DNA from: Trogon surrucura
Taxonomy: Eukaryota > Chordata > Aves > Trogoniformes > Trogonidae
Direction: 5' to 3'
Length of the DNA stretch: 64,000 nucleotides
Assembly (NCBI GenBank): GCA_020746105.1
Contig: CM036623.1
Coordinates: 2,790,001 to 2,854,000, forward strand
Both the position numbers and the translations under genes were made by a program. The stretch's first letter is position 1. Every line of letters begins with the position of its first letter. Positions 26,601 through 38,986 of the stretch are shown one piece after another. The notes below the pieces were generated by a model. That model was not told the DNA's origin and did no database searches. It saw only the letters and a list, made by a program, of their open reading frames with translations.

Positions 26601-29600
26601 AAAGTATTAAAATATATTTAATACATTTGTATGTTTGCTGAAATGTAGCCTCTTCATCTTGCCTTCCTCACCTGGTCGTTTCAGCTACTTGAGTTTATTA
26701 GGAAAGAAGTTTTCTTTTATTTCCTTTTTTTTACACATGATGGTGTTGCATCAGTCAGGGAAAGTGGAGGTGTTAAAATAACTGTATCATCCAGGCAGCC
26801 ACCCTGCAGATGCTGACTGCCTCCTGTAGGAATGGCCCACACTATCTCCTGGAGCCTCTTGCTTTTTTGGGGAGGTACAGAACCCGTTAACTAGGTCAAC
26901 AGTATCATATGCAGGACGCACAATGCTGTGGTTTTAGTCTGTATTGAGCCAGATTGAATGCTCAGGGTCTGAAACCAAGAAGGAAAGATTATCTAAGGGT
27001 GTTGGGACTGTGGAGTAGGATTCAAGGTCACTGGGCTAGAGCTCGCTGCTTCTTGGCTCTAGAAGGAGCTTGGCCACAACCCCTCCTTTGAAGGTGTGTG
27101 ATTTGGCAGGAGGGGACTGCTGTTAGAGGGGCCTGTCTGATTCTCCAGAGCTAATTTAACAGCGTGCCACCCGTTCAGGCAACAGAAATGCCATCGGTGG
27201 AGTTTTCTTATTGCATTAGGTGACCTGGCTGTATGTCATGACCTAATGGTGCTGCTGCAGAGAGCAGAAGATAGAGGATGACTTTTCCTGAACATTTTGA
27301 GTGGGAAAGGGGCTGCTCCCATCTGATTCAGCTACTAGGCAGCCAGAGTTCTCTCTGCTGGTCAACAGAGAGAAACTGCAGTTTTATGCACCAGAAACTG
27401 TGGTACTGGCTGCTGTAGTTATGACTTAGTTTCTAAGTGTTAGATTATTTAGGACTTCGATCCTTGGCTTGATGCAATATCTATCTACTAAAAATGTACA
27501 GGCAGAAAGTGAACCAGTATTTCTGTGTTAAACGGATTTGTAGCGGCGTCTGTTCCACCCAGTAGTTTTTACAGAGGAAATGGTCCAGAGACAACAGGAT
27601 TGAGACACTTCATCTGGTACTTTTGGTAATAAACCTTTTTTACGTCGACACGTCTGGTGCGTGTGACTCTTCAGAAGTGTGGTAAGTGCTTAAGCGTCTT
27701 CTTTTACAGATCAAGAGTCTGAGGGAGGCTCAGAAAGGTTAAAGCCTTGATTTACGCTGATTGCTGAGGCTTCGTTGACTTTTTCTTTGAATGTTTTTCC
27801 CACTGGGCATTTGACTGACATCCGCTCTCCTAGAGCTTCAGCGCACGTGCAAATAAGTCACGGCTCTTTTGCGGGGAGGGCAGGTGGATCAAGGAAACGC
27901 GAGGTGAGCGTACCCCGCTGGCGCACAGTGCCGGCATGCTTCCCCCCCCAAGGATGACGCTTCTCCTCCTGCGGTGCCTTTGGGATGCAGCTTCGAGTGT
28001 TCTCAGATCTCTGTTGGCCAAGTGCTGCAAGGTGAAGGCCCTTGTAACGGGTGGCTCGAATGAGGCAAACGGTCACGAGTTGCCCAGGGCGGGGGTTCCT
28101 TAGCTCCCACCTAGCAGACGGAAAAGCATCGCTGTGATTTGTGCTTACCTAAGCTGTGCAGAGGAGCCTTATCCTTGAACTGGGTTCCTGGTTCAGAGAA
28201 AATCCCTTGGGTTAAGTGCGTGCCATTTGCACAGGCTTCTTAATTGGGAGAATTCATCATTAACATGGGCATCTTGTTAATGTGGCGGGGGATAGAGATT
28301 AATTGCATCAGCTGAAATGCGTCGGTTGTTGTTGTTAAGTACTTCTGTGAAATGTGGCAGTCCTTGGTTGTCTGCAGACAGAGATGAGGTTGCGTGTGAT
28401 ATTGCTGCGCTGCCACTATTATGCTTTTAATTATTTAATGAATTCCTGACTTTTGAGTTGAGGTAGCTGCGCAAGGCTTCCTATCTGCTGATCAGGAGAT
28501 GCTTAAAACTTGCGTATTCAAAAATGTCTGGATCTGCAGTGGTAAAGGGGGAAAATCGTGGCATGTTTAAATTATTAATAGCAGCCCTCTCCTAAATTAT
28601 CTGTGTTCTCCTCTCCCAAACTGCCACTAAGAGAGGAAGGGACACAGTGCAAGGAGATAATTTACTATGATAGTTTAAAAATTAACAGCTTAGATTAGGC
28701 CATGAAGTAGACTTGCATCCAGCTTTTCTCCCCTCTCTCCTCCCTCAGCTGGCCAAGGGATACCATTCTGAAAGCATCCAAAGAAGTGAAGGTCCATTGG
28801 TTGCAAAGCTCCAAGAATCAAAGATTAAAATTGCTTATTGGGTTCTTCTGTGTGAAACCTGCCTTCCAGTGCCGAGGATTAATTGCTTACATTCAGGTTT
28901 TGCAGGATCTGTGTCCTTTGCAGAGAATAGTGCAAGAACATCTTGGTGGCTTCAAAGCACATAAGCAGTATTTGGAATACTTGCTGGTGAGGTGCAGTGG
29001 GGCTCTCCTTTAAAGTTGGTGGGAACAACTGAACTACTGAAGAATTGGTTTGGGTGGGGTTTTTGACCAATAATCCCCATCTGTCTCCTTCGGGAAATTT
29101 TTCTTTTAGCTCTTTTCTTTCCTTTCTTCCTCTTCAGATGGATACCAGGATATAAACAGATTGGTTGGGAGAATTGCTTCCTTCCCCTGCCTAAAAAAGA
29201 AGCAAATGTATGAAAGCCGTTTCACAGAGACAGGTTTTGAGCCCCTTTTTAACTTGGCAAAGGCTTTGCTCTCGCCTCTGGAGCCTTGAGGAGCAGCACC
29301 AGTGTGGCAGGCAGAGGCAGAAAGGGAAGCCCACGTAGATGGTTTGCAGGACGAGAGGACAAAGTGTGTTTTGGAGGAGATCAGTGTTGGAGAGGTTGGG
29401 TACACCTATACTGTGCTCAGCCAAATCCTGCTCTGGCTCTCACGGTACCGAAAAGTCACGATTTTCAGCTGCTTCTGTTCTCTAAGCACAAAAGCTAGGT
29501 CATTAGTGGTGTAACCAGAGAGGAGATGGATGTTTGTCCGTGTGCTTAATTAATTAATCTTCTGCGAGTGCTTTATTGCAGATGCTCTCTGCACACTTTT

Positions 29601-31372
29601 TGCACTTCTCTTTGGGATTAAAGCGTTGAGCAGTTTTTCTTTATCCCCTTGTCTTCTGTGCTCTCATGTCATGAGTCAGGGATGAGGATGCCTCCTCTAC
29701 CAAATAGAATCTGATGGAAGGTCTTGCCTGGAAGACTTATTTATTTGAGCATGAGGTTTTTCACGTTTAAGTGGACATTAACTTGGAATTTAAAGAAATA
29801 TCTCAGGGCGAAGGAGGGTGGAACAAGCAATTTCTGCCTGTCCTTGTTCTCAAGTGTGCAGTGCCTGTCACTCTCAGAAGAGGAACAGACTGTTGTGGAG
29901 TTGTTAAGATGCTTGAAGAGTCACTGCCCTGTGGTCTGTGATGCCTTCTCTGTGCAGAAAAAAACCCCAGAATAATTTCTGTGCAGTTTTTTTTTTTGAA
30001 TGTCTAGCTTGCAGTTTGAGGGCCCAGGCATGAATGATTTTAACATCTGTCGCATGCCTGAGGACAAGAGTTACAGACCGTTAGAACAGATAAGAATTTA
30101 GTTAAAATAGATAAGGATTTACTTACGAGCCATAGCTTATTGAATTCCTCTGTGTAAAATCTCATGTTCAGCACTGAGGATTAATTGATTAAACTCTCTT
30201 CTAGAAAAGTTTATTCTTTAAGATGTGAGTAATTTAAAATTGCCTTACCAGCTTAAAAATGCATGAAAATAGGAGTTTAAAATAGCTGTTGCCAGGCAGA
30301 TAATACTGTTATCTGATTTTAATTATAGGACAATGTTTTCCTTTTTAAAAAAAAAAAGAATCCAAGTGTTTTGTATCGTTCTGGTACGTGGAAGCAGCTA
30401 ATTAAGATAAACACTTTGGGTTTGAGATTTCCAATGTCCTTCAGATGAAGGGCTTGGGTAGACCCAGAAGTAGGTGTTTTATGAAGTCGTGCTCGGCTTT
30501 GAAGTTCTTTGTTTGGGCTGAGATGGACAGGAGGTGTTGATCGGTTCTCAGGGGCTCTGCAAGATGTTGCGGCAGTCTTGTGAACATCATTGACTGTGTC
30601 CTCCAGAAGATCTTGCTGAGGCCATGCAGCTGGAAGAAAGGATGGACAGCTGTGGTATTTTGCTGAAAGAAGCAAGAATATTTGGTTTAAGAGCCTGCAG
30701 GCGTTCATTACTGCTCCTCTTGCTCTGTTAAAAGTGCTAATCTTATATTTTGCTCTGCAGGTTCCTATGAACCACTCTGCCATTCCTGCAGGTTTTGCCA
30801 GTAGGGACAGTGCTTGGAAGGTCAAGAAACACAGGAGAAACTAGTTGTGCTGAGATGTCCCTCCATCCATCTGCAAACGTGATGCTCGTGTTTCCTTGTC
30901 CCTGGGTACTGCCTCTCTTTTGGGCTGCAGAAGAGGCAGCGGCTGGGCTAGTACAACCCAGCAGGAGGCAGGGGCTCTGCTAGGTCACGAGAGGTGTAGG
31001 GACAAAGGGGCCATCTTCCAGTAACTGGACTGAGAAGACACTGAGGGAAATGACAGCCAAGCTGGTCTCTGCTGGATGCTGGCTGTGGTCCCTGAAGAAA
31101 AACATTTTTGCTCTGTCGCCACTGAGGTTTGTACTCAAGGTTAAAGCACTTGGGTGGAGGTGAAGACACCATTCTGGGAATGTTTTGGTTTAGATGAACT
31201 GGCTGCAAAGAAAATTCTTACTGTTAGCCTGATATTAACCAGGGGCTGTGAGAGGGGTGATGACTCTGTCGCTGGGCTGGAAGTGTGCAGTGAAGGATGA
31301 TGTTAAATCATTATCAACTAAAAGAAGTTGAGGGAGTTCCTTTCCCTGTTGGTTCAAAACCAAGTAAACTGG

Positions 31373-32470
31373 TAAACTGAGGAAGTGTGGTCTGGATGAC
31401 CAAGTAGTGAGGTGGGTTGGGAACTGGTTGAAGGGAAGAGGTCAGAGAGTTGTGGTCAATGGGGCAGAGTCTGGCTGGGTGCCTGTGTCTAGTGGGGTCC
31501 CTCAGGGGTCAGTGCTGGGGCCAGTGCTTTTTCAACATATTCATCAATGACCTGGATGAGGGATTAGAGAGTGTTGTCAGCAAGTTTGCTGATGACACAA
31601 AACTGGGAGGAGTGGTTGACACACCAGCAGGCTGTGCTGCCATTCAGTGAGACCTGGACAGGCTGGAGGGTTGGGCGGGGAGAAATCCGATGAAGTTCAA
31701 CAACGGCAAGTGTAGAGTTTGGCACTTGGGAAAGAATAACCCCATGTGCCAGTATAGGTTGGGGACTGCCCTGCTGGAGAGCAGCGCAGGGGAAAGGGAC
31801 CTGGGGGTTCTAGTGGACAGCAGGATGACCATGAGCCAGCAGTGTGCCCTCGTGGCCAAGAAGGCCAATGGCATCCTGGGGTGTGTTAGAAGGGGGTGGT
31901 TAGTAGGTCGAGAGAGGTTCTCCTTCCCCTCTACTCTGCCCTGGTGAGGCCACATCTGGAATATTGTGTCCAGTTCTGGGCCCCTCAGTTCAAGAAGGAC
32001 AGGGAGCTGCTGGAGAGAGTCCAGCACAGAGCCACAAAGATGGTGAAGGGAGTGGAACATCTTCCTTATGAGGAAAGGCTGAGGGAGCTGGGTCTCTTTA
32101 GCTTGGAGAAGAGGAGGCTGAGGGGTGACCTCATTCATGTTTATAAATATGTCAAGGGGGAGTGTCAGGAGGACGGAGCCAGGCTCCTTTCAGCGGTGTC
32201 CACTGACAGGACAAGGGGCAATGGGTACAAGCTGGAACATAGGAGGTTCCACGAAAGTATTAGAAAAAACTTTTTCACAGTGAGGGTGACAGAGCCCTGG
32301 CCCAGGCTTCCCAGGGAGGTTGTGGAGTCTCCTTCTCTGGAGACATTCAAACCCCGCCTGGACGCGTTCCTGTGCGATCGACTGTAGGTGATCCTGCTCT
32401 GGCAGGGAGGCTGGGCTAGATGAGCTTTTGAGGTCCCTTCCAACCCCTGACATTCTGTGGTTCTGTGAAA
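31373..32470 (+). mobile_element. CR1 LINE, 1.1 kb, 5'-truncated, broken reverse transcriptase
   Basis: The longest transposon copy in the window, in the same orientation as GALNT16. It runs from within the reverse-transcriptase domain to the 3' tail. Visible landmarks are the VPQGS segment coded at about 31497-31511, FINDLDEGL at about 31543, the catalytic FADDTKLGG motif at about 31585, [14 protein letters not shown] at about 31690, [16 protein letters not shown] near 31940, and a C-terminal [19 protein letters not shown] frame ending in a stop at 32385-32387. The 3' UTR and octamer tail end near 32468. The frame is dead: it shifts by one base in the T-run near 31530, has an in-frame TGA at 31648-31650 (probably CpG decay of an Arg codon), and shifts again near 31890. 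Confidence 0.95.
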
Positions 32471-32715
32471 ACTTTTCGTTTCAAACAAATTAACACAGTG
32501 CTTTGGGCAGAGATCAAAGGGGAGAAACTGTGTCAGTAAACAGAGGCTGGATCTTCTTTTCCTACGTGCTGCTTCCCTCCAAATTTTATCCATCATTTGG
32601 GAATTGGTTCTGGCATATTGCTCCTCGTAATAGGAGGAGTTTGTTAAAGGCATGTCTGATGGGTGATGAAATCCTGCTGTGAGCTTTCACCTGTTGCTTT
32701 CAGGTTGAAGATGGT

Positions 32716-32878
32716 CTGCCCAGGGAGGTTGTGGAATCTCCTTCTCTTGAGACATTCAAAACCCGCCTGGACACGTTCCTGTGCGATCATCTGTAGGTGA
32801 TCCTGCTCCGGCAGGGGGGTTGGACTAGATGATCTTTAAGGTCCCTTCCAACCCTGAACATTCTGTGATTCTGTGATT
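32716..32878 (+). mobile_element. CR1 LINE 3' fragment
   Basis: Starts within the C-terminal reverse-transcriptase coding part (GCCCAGGGAGGTTGTGGA), continues through the 3' UTR and ends in the tandem octamer ATTCTGTG. It is very like the 3' end of the copy finishing about 250 bp upstream on the same strand. It is therefore a second insertion of the same subfamily or a partial local duplication. Confidence 0.93.
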
Positions 32879-33308
32879 TGCTGGGGTGTTTGCTGCACCC
32901 CCAGCTCCAGGTTAGCACTGAGTGGAGGCACTGGGTGGAAAGGTGCCACTTGGACTAGCAGCCCTCAGTTCAACTTCAAGGGCTGCTCCTTCCAGTTTGA
33001 GCCACTGACCTAAATGCTGCCTTTGGCGTAACCTGGAGAGTGAATATTAACCTGGAGATAGAATAGTCTCACAGCCTCTGATTTGGATTGATTTGGAGGG
33101 GAAGTATGTTGCAATGTGGCAAGACAGGACCAACTTTGTCTTCTTGTGCTTTTTCTTCTGCACTCTATACTGCAGAGGACAGCGGCTATTTCAACATCTG
33201 TGTAGGCTTTCCTCACTTTCAAAAGAGGAAAGAAAGGGGCAATAATTTTTGTAGGAAACCTGAGGTGTGCCCATGTATACAATTTCTGAAGTGAGTTGTC
33301 TGGGAGAT

Positions 33309-33336
33309 GTGTGTGTGTGTTATTTGTGTGGGTGTA
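33309..33336. repeat. (GT)n microsatellite, interrupted
   Basis: A GT dinucleotide run broken by TATTT. Confidence 0.85.
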
Positions 33337-34495
33337 CACTGACAGCCTTGAGGTTCATGTTGCAGCCCAGCTATGAGTGCATGCTGTAAGGATATTTTAA
33401 TTGTGATAACTTCTGGTGATGTGTTTGGTTTTTTTTTTTTTTGTACAGGGGAATTTTCATCATCTTTGTAGTTATTTTCCCATTTTGTTTAAAGAAGTAA
33501 TTCAGATCTAGTGTTTCTGCTGTTGCTTTGAGTGGTACAAACAAAACAGTGATGAGCAGTTTGACCTTCTGAGCAAAACCACTGGAGGTCAGAAGGACAC
33601 CTCTCTTGTATCTACCAAGGGAATTGACATACCTCCTTAATAAAAGACCAAACCTGATCAGTTTGGCTGGTGCACTTCTGTCCCCACACCAAGCAGAGGT
33701 CCATCTTGAACCCCTTCAGTCTAAAAGCCCCAAAGCCATCCTGCAGAAAAGGCTGGAGGCAGGTGGCTCCAGGACTCGGCTGCCTGCCTTCCTCTTGGGT
33801 TTGTCTTCTCTGGAGCATCCCTAAACAGGACTCGGGCCATCCAAGAGCTGGGGACAAGCCAGGTTACAGCCCCCTCCTGTGTGAGGATGAGCTTACCCAA
33901 GACGGGATGACTCCTGTGCTCATCCTCTGAAGTCACCAGGGTAGCAGTGACTTGAAGCAAATGGAGCCCTCTTTAGTTGGAAATAAGTGAGCCTTTTGCT
34001 CCAGCCAGCAAAAACTGGTGAAGCACTTTCAACTCCATCGATTAAAACCGCAATAAATGAGCGTTTGCTTGTAATGGCCAAGTGAAGTTGTAGTACCTTA
34101 ACCCGTGAGATTTTGTCTGATGTTTCAGTGTTCCAAAGTTAATGAGACTCCTTGAGACAGATAGATCTTTTTCTCTTGACACCTGTCATCATGTCTCTGA
34201 CCTGGCACAGTGGGATTTGAACCACGTGACAGTGGTTAATGCAGAAATATAAATTGCTATTGCATCACCTTGGCCACGGTGCATGGTCCGTGTCAACCGT
34301 CTCTCCAAGGCAGCGATTTCTGAAGCAGTCCCTCCGATGTTGCAATTTGCTCTTGGTGAGGAAGATCACTTGCTTTTCTGCAAAGAAAAGCATTATTTCT
34401 TCCCAAATTTGACTCAAGATCGGTGGACTTTTGAGAGATGCCTTTCTACTTTTCTTTAACAAAATTATTCATTCTGTTGTTTCACATGACTGACA

Positions 34496-34521
34496 GATAT
34501 ATATATATTATATCTATATCT
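34496..34521. repeat. AT-rich low-complexity tract
   Basis: Alternating TA/AT bases (ATATATATATTATATCTATA). Nothing else is recognised here. Confidence 0.8.
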
Positions 34522-36210
34522 CAACTCCAGGCCCTTAATATTACAGTACAAACCTCTACTGCCTGCGTTTAAGGACTGATCATTCATTTGCAGGAGCAAT
34601 AGCAGTCGGTTATCCTCTGTGAACTGGCATACAGAGATGGGTACTGTGCAGTTCTAGCAAATTGGAAGGATAGGTGTGCAAAAAATGCTCCATTTTATGA
34701 CAATGGATGTACCTTGCAAAGATTTGATGCTGTGAGACAGTTTTCTACTGGTTAGCTTAACTTCTGGTTTCTAATGAAGCATGTGCTGCTAAGCTTTTCT
34801 GGTCCACCTAATTGGGGCGTTGGTTGGTGAAGAGTCAGCTTTCCCAAAATACTTGAATGTACCAAGTGTTTGGCTCTTTAAAAAAAGCTTCTGGCAAAAG
34901 GGTACCTTTCTTCCTACTTCTGGAAGGATTCTCCCTTGGGTATCCTCGATTCTGAACATGATCCATGGTTATATTTTTTGGGGTAAATGTCTGGCAATCA
35001 AATTGTTTCATCTTTTTCAAATTTGTTGGAGTAGCCCATGAATGACGTGGTGAAAACTAAACTGTTGATCAATGTACATTGATACAACACGTCTGGAAAA
35101 CACCTCTATGAGGGTTGTATTAAGGCTTCTGTGGATCACTACCTGGAATTAGACCCTAGCATTGAAGGATAAGTTGGCTTTATGTTATTTTTGCTGGTAT
35201 TGCAAGCTGCTTTTGGCTGAGCTGTTTAAGGGAGAAGCTGGAAGTGGCTGCTCATAACAATCTGATGATTGCTCTGAGGAAAGTTAATCACAAGAGCTCC
35301 TTGCGGAGGTAAGGAGGCACGGTAACGTGGTACTCATCAGCGTGGGTGGGTGGCAGCACCGTGCTGGGTGCAGGCATCAGAAATGACTTTGGTGAATGAA
35401 GTGGGCAGAGCCTTGCTGTGGGGCATGAGGCAGGAGCTGAGCATCTTCTCTCAGCACCCTGTTCCCTGGTAGCAGACCCTGCCACGTCTGCAGCACGCTG
35501 CAATTATCAGTTTCCTTCTCGCCTCGCTGGGAACTGGTTCTGTTTGCAGTGGCTAAGAATCTAGCTTAAAAAAAAACCACACCACGTAAAAAACCAAAAG
35601 CAACAAAACAAACTAAAAATTACTATGGTATTGCTATGGTAACAAACATCTAGAAATGCCGACAGATCTCTGTATCTGCTGCAGACTTGGGCTTTATAGC
35701 CTGCTTTGCCCTGATCGTTGCACATGCAATCAAAGTCAGAAATGATGCTGTAAAAGGGGAAGCAGCAACGGTTTCATGATACCTCAGGATCTTTCCAAAT
35801 ATGAGACCGACTGCTCCTTCTGTTTGGGGCAGACCAGGAGCAGTTGCGGGCTCTTGGTGCAGGTCTGGCATTGCCTGTTTGCTGCCCGCCCGAGCAATGA
35901 GAGGTGTGGGGTCAAATACGCTTCACAGCATTGTTACAGCTGAACAGAAATGGCCAATTATGGGATCAGCGCTGGCATATTCTGCATTTTGAGCTTAAAA
36001 ACACCTTGGCCTCTCATCGGGTTTTGGGGGCCTTTGACTAATTGGAGAAGACAAGTTCATTTAGTGAGTAGTGTGTCACTTGCAGGTTCCAGCAGCCTGG
36101 GAGTAGGCAAAGGGAGTTGAGCTCTTCTCTGGTGTGGTGTTTAGATGTGTGTGCGGTGGTTCTGGGGTTTGCTATGTTTTCATTCTTATTTTCCATTTTC
36201 CCTCTGTTAT

Positions 36211-36390
36211 AGAATCATAGAATTGTCAGGGTTGGAAGGGACCCTAAAGCTCATCTAGTTCCAACCCCCTCGCCATGGGCAGGGACATCCCCACTAGATC
36301 AGGCTACCCAGAGCCCTGTCCAACCTGGCCTGAAAAACTCCCAGGGATGGGGCTTCCACCCCCTCTCTGGGCAACCTGTGCCAGGTGCCA
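36211..36390 (-). mobile_element. CR1 LINE 3' fragment, antisense
   Basis: Begins with the antisense octamer tail (atagaatcatagaatt), then GGTTGGAAGGGACC and the antisense CR1 3' UTR through 'cctctctgggcaacctgtgcca'. The homology stops abruptly at about 36388. Confidence 0.92.
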
Positions 36391-37870
36391 GCAGCAGAGA
36401 GTTTTGAGTTTCTGGCTGAGATGGAGCAAGGTTCTTCCAAAGCAACCCTAAAGCATGTCTTGGTAGCTCAGCTATCTTCCCCTCCACAAGCATCTTCCCA
36501 AAATACAGCAGGACTGGGCAATAGGACAGGAGAAAAACGGAAGGAACATCCGTCAGGGAAATAACAGAGGTGTAGGGGACCCTGCTCTCTAATCATGGAT
36601 GCTGACATTAGAAGAGAAGATGACCTGTCTTGAGAAGGTCTGGCTCTTAAGAGGAGAAAAAGACCTCAGAATGCTGCCTCCTAAAAGAGGTCTCGTTTCC
36701 TTGCAGGATGATCCTGAAAGGATCGCAACATGGGAAGAGGAAGCTGCCTCTTGTAAAGCAAGGACTTCTTTGGATTGCTTCTGCTCTGGCTCCCCTCAGG
36801 ACCGAGTCACAGGCTGGTTCTTCCTGCTTGCCATTTCAGGCGTTAAATTTGTTGAAGCTACTAAGTGTGAGAGATCGCTGGGGACTTGATTTGGATGCTT
36901 CTGGTGTGCCACTTGTTTCTGTTCTGCTTTGCAAGTGATTGCAGGGCAGCAGGGGAAGAAATCCAGGGAGCACAGGGCTCCTGTGTCAGGGCACATGTTG
37001 GCGTGTAATTATGCATGGTCACACCAATTAATGCTTGTAGTGGGCATGCGTGGTAGAAGAGCTTTGCATTGACACTTGTCATTCAGAATTGCCCTTTGGG
37101 CTGAGTGCTTGGCTTTACAGCCTTAAATATGCCTTTTAGTAATTGATTTGGGGAGAAAGGGGCAAGGGAGAGAGCTGTGTAAAATAGTGTATATATATTG
37201 GTAGATAGTGAAGAGCCCTTCGTGTTGCTCAAGTATCTGTTAATTAGGGAGAAAGATTGAAAAACATCGTCCCGACAATTGGCTGGATCCTGAGCGGTGA
37301 ACGTTAACTCGACGGGTGTGAGAGCTGCTGCGCGTGCTCCAGCTCACTCCCTGCGGCTGCAGAGATCTCAGCTGCCTTGGCACTCATCAAAAAAAGAGAT
37401 CTGAACCGTGAAACCCGTTTCATTCAGTAGGAGGTGCTGCTCTGTTAACGAGTCTTGCTCTTCATTGGCTCCGAGTGTGTTGCTGGTCAGACCACGTTCT
37501 GCAGCTGCAAGGATGGAGTGCTTGGAGTAGGGCGTGCAGGTAAACGCGGTGCCTGGCTGCTTTTGGTCCCTTGTTCTGCCGTGTTCAGACGCATTTTATA
37601 GAATACCTTTTACATCCAGCCAGCTCTACAGTAAGAAATGCTTATTCCAGACTCTGCGATGCAGAATCACAAGCTAATTCCCCTTTCACACTCGCCTTTT
37701 GTCGTTTAAGGATAGACATCCTGCATCTTGTTCTCTGCCTATAACAGTTCTTTCAAGGTTTTGGGTGGTTGGGTTGTTGTTTTCTTTTTATTTTTAAGCT
37801 TATTTTGTGATATCTTTGGTGTTTTCTGTCCCCATGCTTGCAACTACAGCTCTGCTTTTGGTTTTACTGA

Positions 37871-37889
37871 TTTTTTTTTTTTTTTTTTT
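37871..37889. repeat. Poly-T tract
   Basis: Nineteen consecutive T bases in intron 1. Confidence 0.9.
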
Positions 37890-38355
37890 AAACCCACTTT
37901 GAACAAACCTGTCAGCACGTTTCCTTTGTTCATGTTTGTTCATCTCTCTGTTCCCTTCTGGAGCCAGAAATGCTAAAACCCAACAAGAGTGAGCCAGAAA
38001 TGTGAAGAATGTTTCAACATCTTTTCCTATTTGGGAGAAAATGAATTGTGTTACAGACTCTCCTGTATCTCTAACAGGCTGTATTGCATTTAACTTTTAC
38101 CTCACCACTGCAACTTCCAGCTAGAAATTTATACGGTTTTTTGTCTGCTGGGTAATGAAAGCTATTTAACATGTTAGTTTTCTAAACACGAGCCATTGGT
38201 TTCTAAACACAAGCCGTTTTTCAGGGCAAAGAAGGATTTGGAAGAAAGGGAAGTTCAGTGTGTTAAGTACCTTGATTTTTGCAATAAATCATGATAAAAC
38301 CACAAGTGTGGACAACTGAAAGTTAGTGGAAAACTGGGACCTCGATGAGTTCTCG

Positions 38356-38370
38356 GTGTGTGTGTGTGTT
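38356..38370. repeat. (GT)n short microsatellite
   Basis: Seven GT units followed by T bases. Confidence 0.85.
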
Positions 38371-38816
38371 TTTCTCTGTTTATATTTCTGTTGTGGCGAA
38401 AATCCTGTCCTGCTGATGTCACTGGGAATTTTGCCACTGGATTTCACTAGCAATTTGCAGCACACTCGGACTTTTACATTGTGTTTTTCCAAACACGAGC
38501 AAAACCTCTGTGCTTCGTGCTGCGCTCGGAGGAGAAGAGAAAGCAGACCTCGCCGAGCGCAACTCATCCTCGCGAGCAGCCCTTGTGGCTTTCATGGGGC
38601 TGTGACAGGACTGAATGTATCTGGATTTATTTATTCATTTGTATTCAGCAAGGCTGCTGAAGGCAATATTCTATGACCACCGTAGCACTGGTGGCTTTTT
38701 GGAGATAAATCTGTGTGGTGCTCCTAGGCAATGGGAGGTAGTGAGGCTGCTACGTTGCCCAGAGATGTGAGTGAAGGACACTCAGTCCTAAAGGTTATAC
38801 TCAGCTGTTGTACTTT

Positions 38817-38846
38817 GGAAGAGGAGAGTTTTATTTCTCCTCTTCC
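38817..38846. repeat. Perfect 11-bp inverted repeat (hairpin)
   Basis: GGAAGAGGAGA at 38817-38827 and its exact reverse complement TCTCCTCTTCC at 38836-38846 enclose the 8-nt loop GTTTTATT. The left arm is all purine. It lies 11 bp before the tandem array that starts at 38858. No terminator, RNA gene or transposon end is recognised around it. Confidence 0.9.
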
Positions 38847-38857
38847 TCAGCAAGTGA

Positions 38858-38986
38858 TTCTATGATCTTGAGAAAACCGCCTTCCTTGACCTTCTATGAT
38901 CTTGACCTTCTATGATCTTGAGAAAACCGCCTTCCTTGACCTTCTATGATCTTGACCTTCTATGATCTTGAGAAAACCGCCTTCCA
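38858..38986. repeat. Minisatellite, exact 50-bp period, about 2.6 copies
   Basis: The marker AGAAAACCGC recurs at 38871, 38921 and 38971, and the copies appear identical. Each 50-bp unit itself contains two starts of TTCTATGATCTTGA, one followed by GAAAACCGCC and one by CC, so the array has a nested 34+16 bp structure. It ends at CTTCC before unique sequence. The copy number may be collapsed or expanded in assembly. Confidence 0.95.

Noticed and set aside
30319-30825. 168-codon minus-strand open frame
   Set aside because: It ends in a poly-Phe/Lys stretch from an A-tract and has no recognisable domain, so chance is the best explanation.
31896-32387. 163-codon + frame as a possible host gene
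   Set aside because: This is the C-terminal part of the CR1 reverse transcriptase, not a host gene.
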